Origin: Paractinoplanes maris
GTDB taxonomy: Bacteria; Actinomycetota; Actinomycetes; Mycobacteriales; Micromonosporaceae
NCBI RefSeq assembly: GCF_023544465.1
Contig: NZ_JALPVL010000012.1
Span: forward strand, 248,001 to 312,000
DNA length: 64,000 nucleotides
Direction: 5' to 3'
This document shows, one piece after another, positions 51,055 to 59,307 of this stretch (positions are counted from its first letter, which is position 1; each line of letters opens with the position of its first letter). The translations under genes were made by a program, and so were the position numbers. Under the pieces are notes generated by a model, which saw only the letters and a list, made by a program, of their open reading frames with translations, made no database searches and had not been told where the DNA came from.

Positions 51055-53375
51055 TGTTTGACCAGCGGGATCAGTGCCGGGGCCACGCTCAATTCCCGTA
51101 CGCCGGAAGCGAGCAGCCTCGGCACGACGGTCTCGTCGCCCGCCAGCTCGCCGCACACTCCGACTAGCACCCGGTCGCCCGCGGCCCGGCACACCTCGCC
51201 GACAAGCCGCTCGACTGCCGGATCGAGTCCCGCCGTGAGCGACAGCAGAGCCGGGTTGCCGCGTTCGGCGGCCAGCGTGTACTGGGTCAGGTCGTTGGTG
51301 CCGATGCTGAAGAAGTCGACGTAGGGCACGAACTCGGCCGCCCGCAACGCCGCCGCGGGCACCTCGACCATCATGCCGACCCGCAGTCCCGGGGCGTCGC
51401 CGGCCTCGGCCAGCATCGCCCGCGCGGCCCGCAATTCGTCCACTGTGGTCACCATCGGGAACATGATGCTGACCGGCGTCTCCCGGGCCACCTGGACGAT
51501 CGCCCGCAGCTGCTCGGCGAACATGGCCGGGTGGGCCAGCGAGTGCCGCAGACCGCGAACGCCGAGGAACGGGTTGGCCTCGGCCGGTGGCGGCAGGTAG
51601 GGCAGGGGCTTGTCGCTGCCCGCGTCGAGTGTGCGCAGCGTGATCCGGCGGCCGCCCAGGGCCTCGGCGATCCGGCGGTAGACGTCGGCCTGCTCGTCGA
51701 GACCGGGCGCCTGGGTGCGATCCAGGAAGAGGAACTCCGTGCGGACCAGGCCGGCCAGGTCGGCGCCGTTGGCCGCGGCGGATCGCGCGTCCCCGACCGA
51801 GCCGATGTTCGCGCCGACCTCGATGGTCAGACCCCGGCTGGTCACGGCGGGGGCGGCGGCCCGGGTGAGGGCTTCGGTCCGGCGTAGGTCTTGCTGGTGT
51901 GCCCTCGAACGGAACGTGGCGAGCACGGCGTCGGACGGAGCGGCCACGACCTCGCCGGTGCCGCCGTCCATCGCGATCAGCGTGCCGGCCGGGATGTCGA
52001 GGATCCCGGGGCCGGCGCCGACCACGGCCGGGATGCCGCGGGTGCGGGTGAGGATCGCGGCGTGCGAGGTGAGGCTGCCGCCGGCCAGGACCACCCCGGC
52101 GATGCGGTGCGGGTCGAGGGTGGCGGCCTCGGCCGGGGTCAGGTCGGCGGCGATCAGCACGCCGTCGCCGTCCGGGGCCGGGGCGGGCAGGCCGAGCAGG
52201 GCGCGCAGGACCTGCTGGGCCACGGCTCGGACGTCGGCGGCGCGGCCGCGCAGATAGGGATCGGTGAGGTCGTCGAACTCGGCGGCCACCCGGGCGGTCG
52301 CCTCGTGCCAGGCCTGTGGGGCGGGCTCGTCGCGGTCGATGCGGGTGTGGACGTCGTCGAGCAGATCGTCGTCCTCCAGCAGCATCCGGTGGGCGTCGAA
52401 GATGGGGTTGTGGAGACGGTCGAGCTCTTGTCCGGCCGCCGCCAGTGCCCGGTCGAGGCGGTGCCGCTCGATGGCCGGGCCCTGCGACGGGGTGTGGGGG
52501 AGCTCGATCGGGGCTTCGCGCACGCGCAGGGCTGGGCCGATGCCGATGCCGGGGGAGGCGGCTTCCCCTCTGGGTGCTTCGCCTCGGCCGGGGGTCGCTT
52601 GGCTGGTCGCGGTCGGGTCGTCCGGGCTGAGGGAAGCGCCCCCGGCGAGTGCGTCGTCCTCGGGAGCAGGCTCGCCGAAGTTCTGCCGGGCCACGGCGAC
52701 AATGCGGTTCACCGCATCCCGTGCTTCGCGGCCCTCCGCGCGTACGTCCAGCTCGTGATCTCGCGAAGCGCCCAGGGTGGCGACGCGGGTGAGGCTGGAC
52801 GCCGGGACCCAGGGCCCTCCGGTGGTCGCATTGCGCAGCTCGACCCGGGCGTCGAAGGCGCGGACCTCGGTGACCAGGCTGGCCGCGGGGCGGGCATGCA
52901 GACCGTGTGGATTGTGGATGGTGATCGTGGCGGTCGCCTCCGGCTTGGCGTCCGATTCGTCCGGTGTGGTGGGCGCGACCCCGAGGTGCGACTGCTTGCC
53001 GGCCAGGCCGTTGACCGCCTCCTCGGCGACCTCGTGCCGGTCGGCGCCCGAAGCAGCGGCCACGGTGGCGGCGATCAAGCCCTCGACCAGCGGCGCGGGG
53101 GAGAGGATGACGCGATCGGGCTCGTCGACCATCTCGAGAGCGAGTTCGGCCGACAGCACGGCGCTGCCCAGATCCATCAGCACGACGACGCCGTCACCGC
53201 TGTCCACGGCCGTGATGGCCTCGCTGATGGCGACCGCGTCGGTGCCGAACGTCGTGTCGTCCAGCCCCGCCGCGACCTCGACGGCCACCGGCCGCCCCGC
53301 CGTCATCTCGGACGCCAGGGCGACCGCGGCCCGGGCCAGGGGGCGGCTGTGGCACACCACCACCAGGCCGACCAT
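51036..53375 (-). CDS. dhaM: Dihydroxyacetone kinase phosphoryl donor DhaM (EIIA-HPr-full EI fusion)
   Basis: 779 residues with three PTS modules: EIIA(Man)-type DhaM domain (~1-125, phospho-His in VVCHSRPLARA), HPr domain (~150-235, phospho-His in HNPHGLHARPAA) and enzyme I (~270-779, phospho-His in LAGGSLTSHAAILTR, C-terminal PEP-binding domain with catalytic Cys in VGVCGELAGD). It passes phosphate from PEP to the DhaL-bound ADP. E. coli DhaM has only a truncated EI; here the full PEP-binding half is present, so the protein should not need a separate EI. Starts one base into the dhaL stop. Confidence 0.95.
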   Translation of the reverse strand: MVGLVVVCHSRPLARAAVALASEMTAGRPVAVEVAAGLDDTTFGTDAVAISEAITAVDSGDGVVVLMDLGSAVLSAELALEMVDEPDRVILSPAPLVEGLIAATVAAASGADRHEVAEEAVNGLAGKQSHLGVAPTTPDESDAKPEATATITIHNPHGLHARPAASLVTEVRAFDARVELRNATTGGPWVPASSLTRVATLGASRDHELDVRAEGREARDAVNRIVAVARQNFGEPAPEDDALAGGASLSPDDPTATSQATPGRGEAPRGEAASPGIGIGPALRVREAPIELPHTPSQGPAIERHRLDRALAAAGQELDRLHNPIFDAHRMLLEDDDLLDDVHTRIDRDEPAPQAWHEATARVAAEFDDLTDPYLRGRAADVRAVAQQVLRALLGLPAPAPDGDGVLIAADLTPAEAATLDPHRIAGVVLAGGSLTSHAAILTRTRGIPAVVGAGPGILDIPAGTLIAMDGGTGEVVAAPSDAVLATFRSRAHQQDLRRTEALTRAAAPAVTSRGLTIEVGANIGSVGDARSAAANGADLAGLVRTEFLFLDRTQAPGLDEQADVYRRIAEALGGRRITLRTLDAGSDKPLPYLPPPAEANPFLGVRGLRHSLAHPAMFAEQLRAIVQVARETPVSIMFPMVTTVDELRAARAMLAEAGDAPGLRVGMMVEVPAAALRAAEFVPYVDFFSIGTNDLTQYTLAAERGNPALLSLTAGLDPAVERLVGEVCRAAGDRVLVGVCGELAGDETVVPRLLASGVRELSVAPALIPLVKQAVRAV

Positions 53376-53968
53376 CAGCCCGCGTCGCCCAGCGTCGTCG
53401 CCGCCGCGGTCAGCAGCAGCGTCACCGAGGTCGCGCCCGGATCGGCGTGCCCGGCGCTGCGCTCACCGAGATAGCTGGCCCGGCCCTTCCGCGCGATCAG
53501 CGGGATCGTCGCGTCCCGCCCCCGCCCGGCGGCGTCGGCCGCGGCCCGCATGGTGCCGCCGGCCTCCAGCACGTCGACCGCGGGCGACAACGCGTCGACC
53601 ATCGTCTTGTCGCCCAGCCCGGCCTTGCCCCGGGCGACCACCCCGTCGAGCCCCGCCCGCAGCACCTTGGCCAGGTCGGCCTGCTCGCCGGCGGCCGCCG
53701 CCATCCGCAGGAACGCCGTCCCGTAGAGCGGCCCGCTGGCCCCGCCGACCTTGCTGATCAGCGTCATCCCGACCTTCTTGAACAGCGCCGACGGCGTCTC
53801 CTGAGGCTCGGCGTCGAGCACGGCCACCACCGCCTGCAGACCACGGTCCATGTTGGCGCCGTGGTCGCCGTCGCCGATCGCCGAGTCGAGCTCGGTCAGC
53901 TCGGCCTTGTTGAGCGCGATCAGACGGGCGAACTCGCGGATCCACGCGGTGAGAGCCTCGGTGTCCAC
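53375..53968 (-). CDS. dhaL: Dihydroxyacetone kinase ADP-binding subunit DhaL
   Basis: 197 residues, all-helical DAK2 fold. The nucleotide/Mg loop IGDGDHGANMDRG holds the three Asp residues, followed by GGASGPLYGTAF and KTMVDALSP. PTS-type DhaL keeps ADP bound and relays phosphate from DhaM to DHA on DhaK. Lies between dhaK (4-bp gap) and dhaM (1-bp overlap). Confidence 0.96.
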   Translation of the reverse strand: MDTEALTAWIREFARLIALNKAELTELDSAIGDGDHGANMDRGLQAVVAVLDAEPQETPSALFKKVGMTLISKVGGASGPLYGTAFLRMAAAAGEQADLAKVLRAGLDGVVARGKAGLGDKTMVDALSPAVDVLEAGGTMRAAADAAGRGRDATIPLIARKGRASYLGERSAGHADPGATSVTLLLTAAATTLGDAG

Positions 53969-53972
53969 CGGT

Positions 53973-54974
53973 TCAGACCCCCTTGCGCAGCGCCGGCGTA
54001 CGGACCGGCGCGTCCCACAACCGCAGGAGCTCGTCGTCGGCTTTGAGCAGGGTGACCGAGCAGCCGGCCATGTCGAGGCTGGTGATGTAGGGCCCGACGA
54101 GCGACCGGGCGACCGGGATGCCCGCCTTGGCCAGCAGCTGCGACACCTCGTTGAACATCAGATACAGCTCGATCAGCGGCGTCGCCCCCATCCCGTTGAC
54201 AAAGGCGATCACCCCGTCGCCGCCGGTGAAGTCGAGGTCGGACAGGATCGGGCCGACCAGCATCTCGGCGATCTCGGCGGCCGGCGCGACCGGCACCCGG
54301 CGGCGGCCCGGCTCCCCGTGGATGCCGATGCCGACCTCCATCTCACCCTCCGGCAGGTCGAAGGTCGGCTTGCCGGCGGCCGGCACGGTGCACGAGGTGA
54401 GGGCGAGACCCATACTGCGGGCGTACGAGTTGACCTTGCGCGCCACCTCGGCGACCTGATCGAGCGGGCGCCCCTCCTCGGCCGCGGCCCCCGCGATCTT
54501 CTCGACCAGCACGGTCGCCCCCACGCCCCGGCGTCCCGCCGTGTAGAGGCTGTCCTGCACCGCCACGTCGTCGTCGATCACGACCGAGACGACCTGGGTG
54601 CCGCTGTCGGCCGCGACCATCTCGGCCGCCAGCTCGAAGTTCATGATGTCGCCGGTGTAGTTCTTGACGATGTGCAGCACCCCGGCGCCGCCGTCGACGG
54701 CCTGGGTGGCCGCCACCATCTGATCCGGCACCGGCGACGTGAAGACCTCACCCGCACAGGCCGCGTCCAGCATGCCCGGCCCGACGAACCCGGCGTGCAG
54801 CGGCTCGTGCCCCGACCCGCCACCGGAGACGAGCCCGACCTTGCCCCGGACAGGTGCGTCGCCGCGCACGACGATGCGGTTCTCGTGATCGACGCGCAGC
54901 TCCGGGTGCGCCGCGGCGAACCCGAGGAGCGCGTCACTGATGACATTCGCGGGATCGTTGATGAGCTTCTTCAT
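53973..54974 (-). CDS. dhaK: Dihydroxyacetone kinase substrate-binding subunit DhaK
   Basis: 333 residues. SGGGSGHEPLHAGFVG binds DHA phosphate group region, and the catalytic His that forms a hemiaminal with DHA is in VGIGIHGEPG. DAK1 fold. First gene of dhaK-dhaL-dhaM; RBS GAGGAGCC before ATG 54974. The operon converts dihydroxyacetone to DHAP using PEP. Confidence 0.96.
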   Translation of the reverse strand: MKKLINDPANVISDALLGFAAAHPELRVDHENRIVVRGDAPVRGKVGLVSGGGSGHEPLHAGFVGPGMLDAACAGEVFTSPVPDQMVAATQAVDGGAGVLHIVKNYTGDIMNFELAAEMVAADSGTQVVSVVIDDDVAVQDSLYTAGRRGVGATVLVEKIAGAAAEEGRPLDQVAEVARKVNSYARSMGLALTSCTVPAAGKPTFDLPEGEMEVGIGIHGEPGRRRVPVAPAAEIAEMLVGPILSDLDFTGGDGVIAFVNGMGATPLIELYLMFNEVSQLLAKAGIPVARSLVGPYITSLDMAGCSVTLLKADDELLRLWDAPVRTPALRKGV

Positions 54975-55009
54975 GGTGGCTCCTCACCGCTGGTGACCGT
55001 CTGCCAACC

Positions 55010-55288
55010 TCAAGCTACGCCGCGCGCCCAGCGGTTTCGAGAGCCACGATCAATCTCCCGCGTCGCGACGGTCCGGCCGTGCTGGGTGACGAGGCGGACG
55101 GTCGGTGAGTCCTCGAGGTAGCAGAGGAGCATCTGCAACGACAGCAGCAGGAACGCGACCGTGTAAACAGGTCCGAACGCCGCGCCGTAGCCGTGGATCT
55201 CGGCCAGAGTCGCATAGGCATGCCGGAAAGCCCAGAACTCGAGGGCGACCAGGATGATCGCTCCGCCGATCACGCCCTCACCCGCCAC
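55010..55288 (-). pseudogene. Chimeric ORF: PPC-domain scrap joined to a membrane-protein tail
   Basis: The frame reads VTVAGEGVIGG (matching VTLAGEDITAAG of the PPC gene at 57067-57405) straight into AIILVALEFWAFRHAYATL, two hydrophobic segments and a basic tail. The tail resembles the C-terminal end of a polytopic membrane protein, whose remainder is absent. Most likely a deletion fused two broken genes. GTG 55288 could start a 92-residue protein, but this would begin inside the scrap and has no RBS, so a working gene is doubtful. Confidence 0.5.
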
Positions 55289-55389
55289 CGTGACATGCAG
55301 GTGGACCTTTCCTCCGGAACCTCACCGGTTCCGAAGAGCTCCAGGGCCCGCCGGAGTGCCGGCTCTCGGTCCTGGTCACTGAACGGCAT
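55262..55389 (-). pseudogene. Frameshifted remnant of a PPC/DUF296-domain gene
   Basis: The minus strand reads ALRRALELFGTGEVP in one frame and then GKVHLHVTVAGEG in the next, against YLRRYSQPMELSGTGEV and GKAHLHVTLAGED of the intact gene at 57067-57405. One base is missing between GAGGT and GGAAAGG (six bases here, seven in the paralogue). The N-terminal ~60 residues and the C-terminus are gone. Confidence 0.75.
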
Positions 55390-55400
55390 GAGGAACGAGG

Positions 55401-55949
55401 TTACGGTTTGCCGCCGAGGGCGCCGAGCACGCTGCGGATCAGCAGCGCCGATCGGGCTCCCACCTCGTCGCCGCCGTCGGCCAGTTCCGCAGCGTCCGCG
55501 GGCAGTAGATACACCTCGTGCAGCAGTGCGAGGTAGACATTCCGGCACCAGACCGGCTGCGCGGCGGTGATCACGCCGGATTCGTACAGGCGCGCGAAGA
55601 GCAAATCGATGCCGGCCAGGACGTCGTCATCGGGCCCATAGTTGAGGTCGACGACGAGGCGGTAGCTCGCCTTGACCTCGAAGGCGCTTTCCGTCAGGCG
55701 GTGCAGGGCGACCAGCGGGGGCGCTGTTCCTACCCGGGCCTGGTCGATGCCGTGCCGATAGCGGTCGTTGAACCGCTTGGACAGGGCGTCGATCAGCGCT
55801 TTGCGAGACGCGAAGCGGCGGTGGACCGTCGCGCGGGCAAGTCCCGCGGCGTCGGCGATCTTCTCCAGAGAGGCGCTTGCGTCTTCGGCGAGAACCCTCT
55901 CGGCGGCTTCCAGGATCCGCGCGGTGCTGCGCTCCGCGTCTGCCCTCAC
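55401..55949 (-). CDS. TetR-family transcriptional regulator
   Basis: About 182 residues. HTH: STARILEAAERVLAEDASAS, LEKIADAAGLARATVHRRFA; the ligand-binding half is helical. The frame is open to 56003, but that would include the operator palindrome, so GTG 55949 (just before RADAERSTARI) is preferred. Divergent from an SDR gene that it most likely represses through AACTGA-type half-sites between them. Confidence 0.9.
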   Translation of the reverse strand: MRADAERSTARILEAAERVLAEDASASLEKIADAAGLARATVHRRFASRKALIDALSKRFNDRYRHGIDQARVGTAPPLVALHRLTESAFEVKASYRLVVDLNYGPDDDVLAGIDLLFARLYESGVITAAQPVWCRNVYLALLHEVYLLPADAAELADGGDEVGARSALLIRSVLGALGGKP

Positions 55950-55971
55950 GACATCACCATACCGAACCCCT

Positions 55972-56002
55972 AACTGAGACACAACTGACTCAGTTATTGA
56001 CA
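55972..56002. promoter_or_regulatory. TetR operator overlapping a -35 element
   Basis: AACTGACTCAGTT (55983-55995) is a perfect 13-bp palindrome, and a further half-site AACTGAG lies at 55972-55978, so AACTGAG-N10-CTCAGTT also pairs. TTGACA (55997-56002) follows immediately and could be the -35 of the SDR gene, with a weak -10 TTGCAT at 56020-56025, 17 bp on. Binding here would block the SDR promoter. Confidence 0.7.
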
Positions 56003-56065
56003 CAGCGGCGACAGTGGAGTTGCATCTGATGTGCCCGAATCAGCCAGCCGAACAGGAGCACCACC

Positions 56066-56854
56066 ATGAATCTGGACCTTGCCGGTAAGCGCGTCCTCGT
56101 GACCGGCGCGAGCAAGGGCATCGGGCTCGCCGTCGTCCGCGCCTTCCTCGACGAGGGTGCCGTGGTCTCCGCCGTGTCCCGGCGCAGCACCCCCGAGCTC
56201 GACGCCACCACGGCCACGTTTGTATCGGCCGACCTCGCCGACCCGGACGGTCCGCGGCGGATGGTCGAGACCGTGCTCGCCGCCGACCCTCGCCTCGACA
56301 TCCTGATCAACAACGTTGGTGGCGGCACCACGACAGCCGAGGCCATGGCCGACCCGCTCGACGGCGATGACGACCTGTGGAGCGAGGTCTACGCCCTGAA
56401 CCTCTTCGCGACCGTACGGACCACCCGCCACGCCCTACCGGCACTGACCCGCTCGCGGGGAGCCATCGTCAACATCAGTTCCAACAGCGCCCGCGCCCCG
56501 TTCGGCACACCGCTGGCCTACACCAGCGCCAAGGGCGCCCTCAACACGTTCTCCCGGGGTCTGGCCGAAAAGGTCGCCGCCGACGGGGTCCGGGTAAACG
56601 TCGTCACCCCCGGCGGCACGCACACCGACCTGATGGCGGGCAAGGACGGCTACCTCGCCACAGTCGCCACGACCATGGGCATCGACCACGCCGTTCTGCT
56701 CGCCGCGATGCCGGCGAACGGGGGCATGCTGACCGGCACCCTGATCGACCCGGCCGAGATCGCACGCGCGGTGCTGCTGCTGGCCTCCCCGGTCATGCCA
56801 AGCACGATCGGCGAGATCTGGGCGGTGGACGCCGGCTCGGTAAAAGCAGTCTGA
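56066..56854 (+). CDS. SDR-family oxidoreductase controlled by TetR
   Basis: 262 residues. VTGASKGIGLAV cofactor loop, LINNVGGGTT, catalytic Ser in VNISSNSARAPFGTPLAY, YxxxK in AYTSAKGALN, then RVNVVTPGGTHTD. Classical SDR, substrate unknown. RBS AGGAG before ATG 56066. Divergent from the TetR gene, an arrangement usually seen with inducible detoxification or modification enzymes. Confidence 0.92.
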   Translation: MNLDLAGKRVLVTGASKGIGLAVVRAFLDEGAVVSAVSRRSTPELDATTATFVSADLADPDGPRRMVETVLAADPRLDILINNVGGGTTTAEAMADPLDGDDDLWSEVYALNLFATVRTTRHALPALTRSRGAIVNISSNSARAPFGTPLAYTSAKGALNTFSRGLAEKVAADGVRVNVVTPGGTHTDLMAGKDGYLATVATTMGIDHAVLLAAMPANGGMLTGTLIDPAEIARAVLLLASPVMPSTIGEIWAVDAGSVKAV

Positions 56855-56916
56855 CGTCCCCCGCAGCCCGCACCTGGAGAGGATCGCCCGGTTCGCCGGC
56901 ACGTCCTTCTCGCTCG

Positions 56917-56946
56917 AAGGCCGGGCGCTCACGACCGCCCGGCCTT
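56917..56946 (+). terminator. Terminator downstream of the SDR gene
   Basis: AAGGCCGGGCG (56917-56927) pairs perfectly with CGCCCGGCCTT (56936-56946), 8-base loop, followed by CTC. Confidence 0.75.
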
Positions 56947-57066
56947 CTCAGCGCCACACCCGGTCCCGCGGGTCAATACGCGGCGATCATGGATGCCGGC
57001 CGTTGAACGGGCATCGCGCGTGCCCCGCCCGGCCAGGCTCCGGACCAGGTGCGTTGCGCGAATTCT

Positions 57067-57405
57067 CTAATTGCCAACGGCAGTTAAGTAGGCTCGTACA
57101 AAGAAGCCTCCGACTAAGGCACGGTGCAGATGGCCGGCCGCCGTGATGTCCTCACCCGCGAGCGTGACGTGCAGGTGGGCCTTTCCTTCGATTACCTCGC
57201 CCGTTCCGGAGAGTTCCATCGGCTGCGAGTAGCGACGGAGGTAGTCGATGCTTTCGTCGTCCTTGGCCATGACCGAGACCACTGCCTCGTTGACCGCTCC
57301 GATCAGCGTGATGACCGCGCTGCCGAGGCTGAGCTTGTCGACCCCCTCCTGAACGGTCCGGAGGACTTCCTGGTCCTTGTTGACCTGGATGACATGGGTG
57401 GGCAA
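57067..57405 (-). CDS. PPC/DUF296 domain protein
   Basis: 112 residues covering one PPC domain: HVIQVNKDQEVLRTVQEGVD, ITLIGAVNEAVVSVM, then the conserved YLRRYSQPMELSGTGEV, KAHLHVTLAGED, AAGHLHRALV with the GH.H zinc-type histidines. Prokaryotic PPC proteins are stand-alone trimers of unclear, possibly DNA-related, function. TTG 57405 is supported by AGGAG five bases upstream. It follows the HTH remnant by eight bases and its broken paralogue lies at 55262-55389. Confidence 0.85.
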   Translation of the reverse strand: MPTHVIQVNKDQEVLRTVQEGVDKLSLGSAVITLIGAVNEAVVSVMAKDDESIDYLRRYSQPMELSGTGEVIEGKAHLHVTLAGEDITAAGHLHRALVGGFFVRAYLTAVGN

Positions 57406-57413
57406 GGGGACTC

Positions 57414-57686
57414 CTAAATCTTGAGTGGGTTGACGCCCGCGAGGGTTGCTCCAATGGCCCGTAGATTCTCTCGGCTGGGCTCCAACCTGAGCGCCGAGAT
57501 CAGGGCTTCGGTGACCGTCTGATCTGTCCGTCGCTGTCGTCGCTTCAAGTCCTCTCCCAGGACGCTCTCGTACTCTCTGATGACGTCCGGGGTGACCGCT
57601 CTGACGCCAGTCTCTACGTTGCCGATGTAGTTACGGCTGTAGCCGGTGCGCTTCGCCATGCGGGCTGACGAGAGGCGACCGCGCAT
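57414..57686 (-). CDS. XRE-type HTH protein with truncated N-terminus (possible remnant)
   Basis: 90 residues. LSSARMAKRTGYSRNYIGNV is the second half of an XRE HTH: the first helix and the usual R..RE..GLSQ lead are replaced by MRGRLSS. A helical tail follows, ending GATLAGVNPLKI. Without helices 1-2 DNA binding is doubtful; it may be a 5'-truncated gene whose break adjoins the opposite-strand TPR remnant at 57686. It may still be co-transcribed with the PPC gene. Confidence 0.55.
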   Translation of the reverse strand: MRGRLSSARMAKRTGYSRNYIGNVETGVRAVTPDVIREYESVLGEDLKRRQRRTDQTVTEALISALRLEPSRENLRAIGATLAGVNPLKI

Positions 57687-58009
57687 TGGGCGCGGAGATT
57701 CTGGCAGCGATGAGCCATCAATCCGCCTACAGGCGAGCCCCGGCCGAGGCGGTCGATCTGGCCCGGGCAGCGGGACGTTCAGCGGTAGAGGCTGGTGTCT
57801 CCGCTATCGAGAGGGAGTCCGCTGTACTGGAAGCTCAGGGCCATGCGGTGAGCGGCGATGAGGCTGCTTGCGCGGTCGCCTAAGGGCTCCACTCGGTTCG
57901 GGCGCGTGACTATCTCGCAGATTTAGCGAACCGGCTCGGGCAACACGTCGGGTTGGCGCCGGTCAGTCAGTTCACTGACCGAGTGCGCCCGATGCTCCGG
58001 GCAAGCTAG
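57686..58009 (+). pseudogene. Remnant of an HTH/TPR transcriptional regulator with an in-frame stop
   Basis: The frame MSHQSAYRRAPAEAVDLARA ... AVLEAQGHAVSGDEAACAVA ends in TAA at 57881-57883, then continues in the same frame as GLHSVRARDYLADLANRLGQ ... FTDRVRPMLRAS to TAG at 58007-58009. The two pieces resemble the start and end of the C-terminal TPR region of XRE regulators of actinomycetes; the middle ~60-80 residues seem deleted at the stop. No HTH part is present on this strand. Confidence 0.75.
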
Positions 58010-58569
58010 AGCTTGCCTTGGGCCTTGAGGAGTTGAACCGCAAGCAAGCCTGACACCGAACCGGCACCAACGATGGAGCCGTCGTCCATGTGCTGCTGAA
58101 TGTCAGTCAACGGAATCCAGCCGATGCGCTCAGCTTCGTTGACATCAGGTGCCGACCCCGTGAAGTCGGCTCCTCGGGCCAGGAAGACGACGTTCTCCTG
58201 CTCGATCGTTCCGACCATCGGCTGGAACGTGACGAGCTTTTCCATGCTGCGCGGACGCCAGCCGGTTTCCTCTTCCACCTCGCGGGTGGCGCAGGTCATG
58301 GGGTCCTCGGCGGGGTCGAGGTAGCCTCCCGGCAGCTCCCAGACCCATCGATCCACGATGAAGCGATGGCGCCACATCATGAGGACGCGCTCCTCATCGT
58401 CGAGAACGATGACCATCGCCGCGCCCGGGATCCGGAGCACGTACTGCTCGAAACGGACGCCGTCCGGGAGCTCCACGTCGGCGATGCTCAGAACCGCGCG
58501 CCGGGTGTCGTCCAGAACGCGCTCCCCGTGGATCGTCCACTCGCTGGCTCGCTTCGGCTCCGTGCTCAT
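58006..58569 (-). CDS. NUDIX hydrolase (ADP-ribose pyrophosphatase-like)
   Basis: 187 residues. The Nudix box GGYLDPAEDPMTCATREV continuing EEETGW has the REVEEE catalytic acids, and the flanking RHRFIVDRWVWELPGGYLDP matches ADP-ribose/NDP-sugar pyrophosphatases. Cytoplasmic. ATG 58569. It converges on, and overlaps by four bases, the TPR-regulator remnant. Intact, unlike its neighbours. Confidence 0.9.
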   Translation of the reverse strand: MSTEPKRASEWTIHGERVLDDTRRAVLSIADVELPDGVRFEQYVLRIPGAAMVIVLDDEERVLMMWRHRFIVDRWVWELPGGYLDPAEDPMTCATREVEEETGWRPRSMEKLVTFQPMVGTIEQENVVFLARGADFTGSAPDVNEAERIGWIPLTDIQQHMDDGSIVGAGSVSGLLAVQLLKAQGKL

Positions 58570-58597
58570 GCGTCGAAACTTTAGTCACGTCGAGCGG

Positions 58598-59044
58598 ATG
58601 ACACGCCTCGGTGAAATTCCTTGCCCAGATGTCACCCTCCGCGAGGCGTCGCTACGGCTTGAGCACTACGCCGCACCCGACGAACTGCATCACTTCGCTG
58701 GGCATTCTCTGCTCCACACCGACCTGAACAACGCCAACGTCATCGTCGCCGACGGCGTCGCCTGCATGGTCGACTGGGGCTGGGCCACCCGAGGAGCCGC
58801 CTGGCTGGACGCGGCGTACTGGACGATCTGGCTTATCAGCGCCGGCCATGCACCGGTCGAAGCCGAGCGCTGGGCACAACGGATTCCCGCCTGGCAAGCG
58901 GCTACCAGCGCTGGGCTCGCCGCATTCGCCGCAGCCAACGTCCGTATGTGGAACCAAATCGCCGGAGCGCAACCCGACGCCTGGACCCGACGCATGGTGA
59001 TCGCCGCGGACCGATGGAAGGCGCACCGCGTCAGCCGCATGTGA
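58598..59044 (+). pseudogene. 5'-truncated phosphotransferase (APH-family) remnant
   Basis: About 148 codons: FAGHSLLHTDLNNANVIVAD is the catalytic loop (Asp, Asn) and ACMVDWGWATRGAAWLDAAY the metal-binding DxW segment. These motifs normally lie past residue ~150 of a 250-300-residue APH protein; here they start at ~50, and the N-terminal lobe with its ATP-binding loop is missing. The upstream sequence is the NUDIX gene on the other strand, so the 5' part has been lost. An active kinase is unlikely. Confidence 0.7.
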
Positions 59045-59189
59045 CGAAGGCACACCCGGGTTGGCCGGACGGGCCTTCCTGCTCTTCGACGGCTCATAAC
59101 GCCTACGCGTGCGGCCCAGCTCGGCCCCGACCGGGCGCCGGTCGTAATCAGGCCGGCACCATGGCGATGGGGGGATCCGGGGGGCTTGC

Positions 59190-59223
59190 CCCCACGGCGT
59201 GGGGTCTGGGGCTCGGGCCCCAG
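59190..59223 (-). terminator. Tandem hairpins ending the tRNA transcript
   Basis: CTGGGGC-TCGG-GCCCCAG (59206-59223) and CCCCAC-GGC-GTGGGG (59190-59204) lie 11-45 bp beyond the tRNA 3' end on the minus strand. Confidence 0.65.
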
Positions 59224-59234
59224 GGACGCTCAAG

Positions 59235-59307
59235 CGCGCCCGGCAGGATTCGAACCTGCGACCGACGGATTAGAAGTCCGTTGCTCTATCCGCTGAGCTA
59301 CGAGCGC
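59235..59307 (-). tRNA. tRNA-Arg, anticodon TCT (reads AGA/AGG)
   Basis: A 73-nt cloverleaf on the minus strand: acceptor GCGCTCG/CGGGCGC, D-arm TAGCTCAGCGGATAGAGC, anticodon arm ACGGACT-TCT-AATCCG, T-arm GCAGGTTCGAATCCTGC, discriminator G. CCA is not encoded. Such tRNA genes are frequent integration sites; the decayed genes next to it fit that. Confidence 0.97.
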
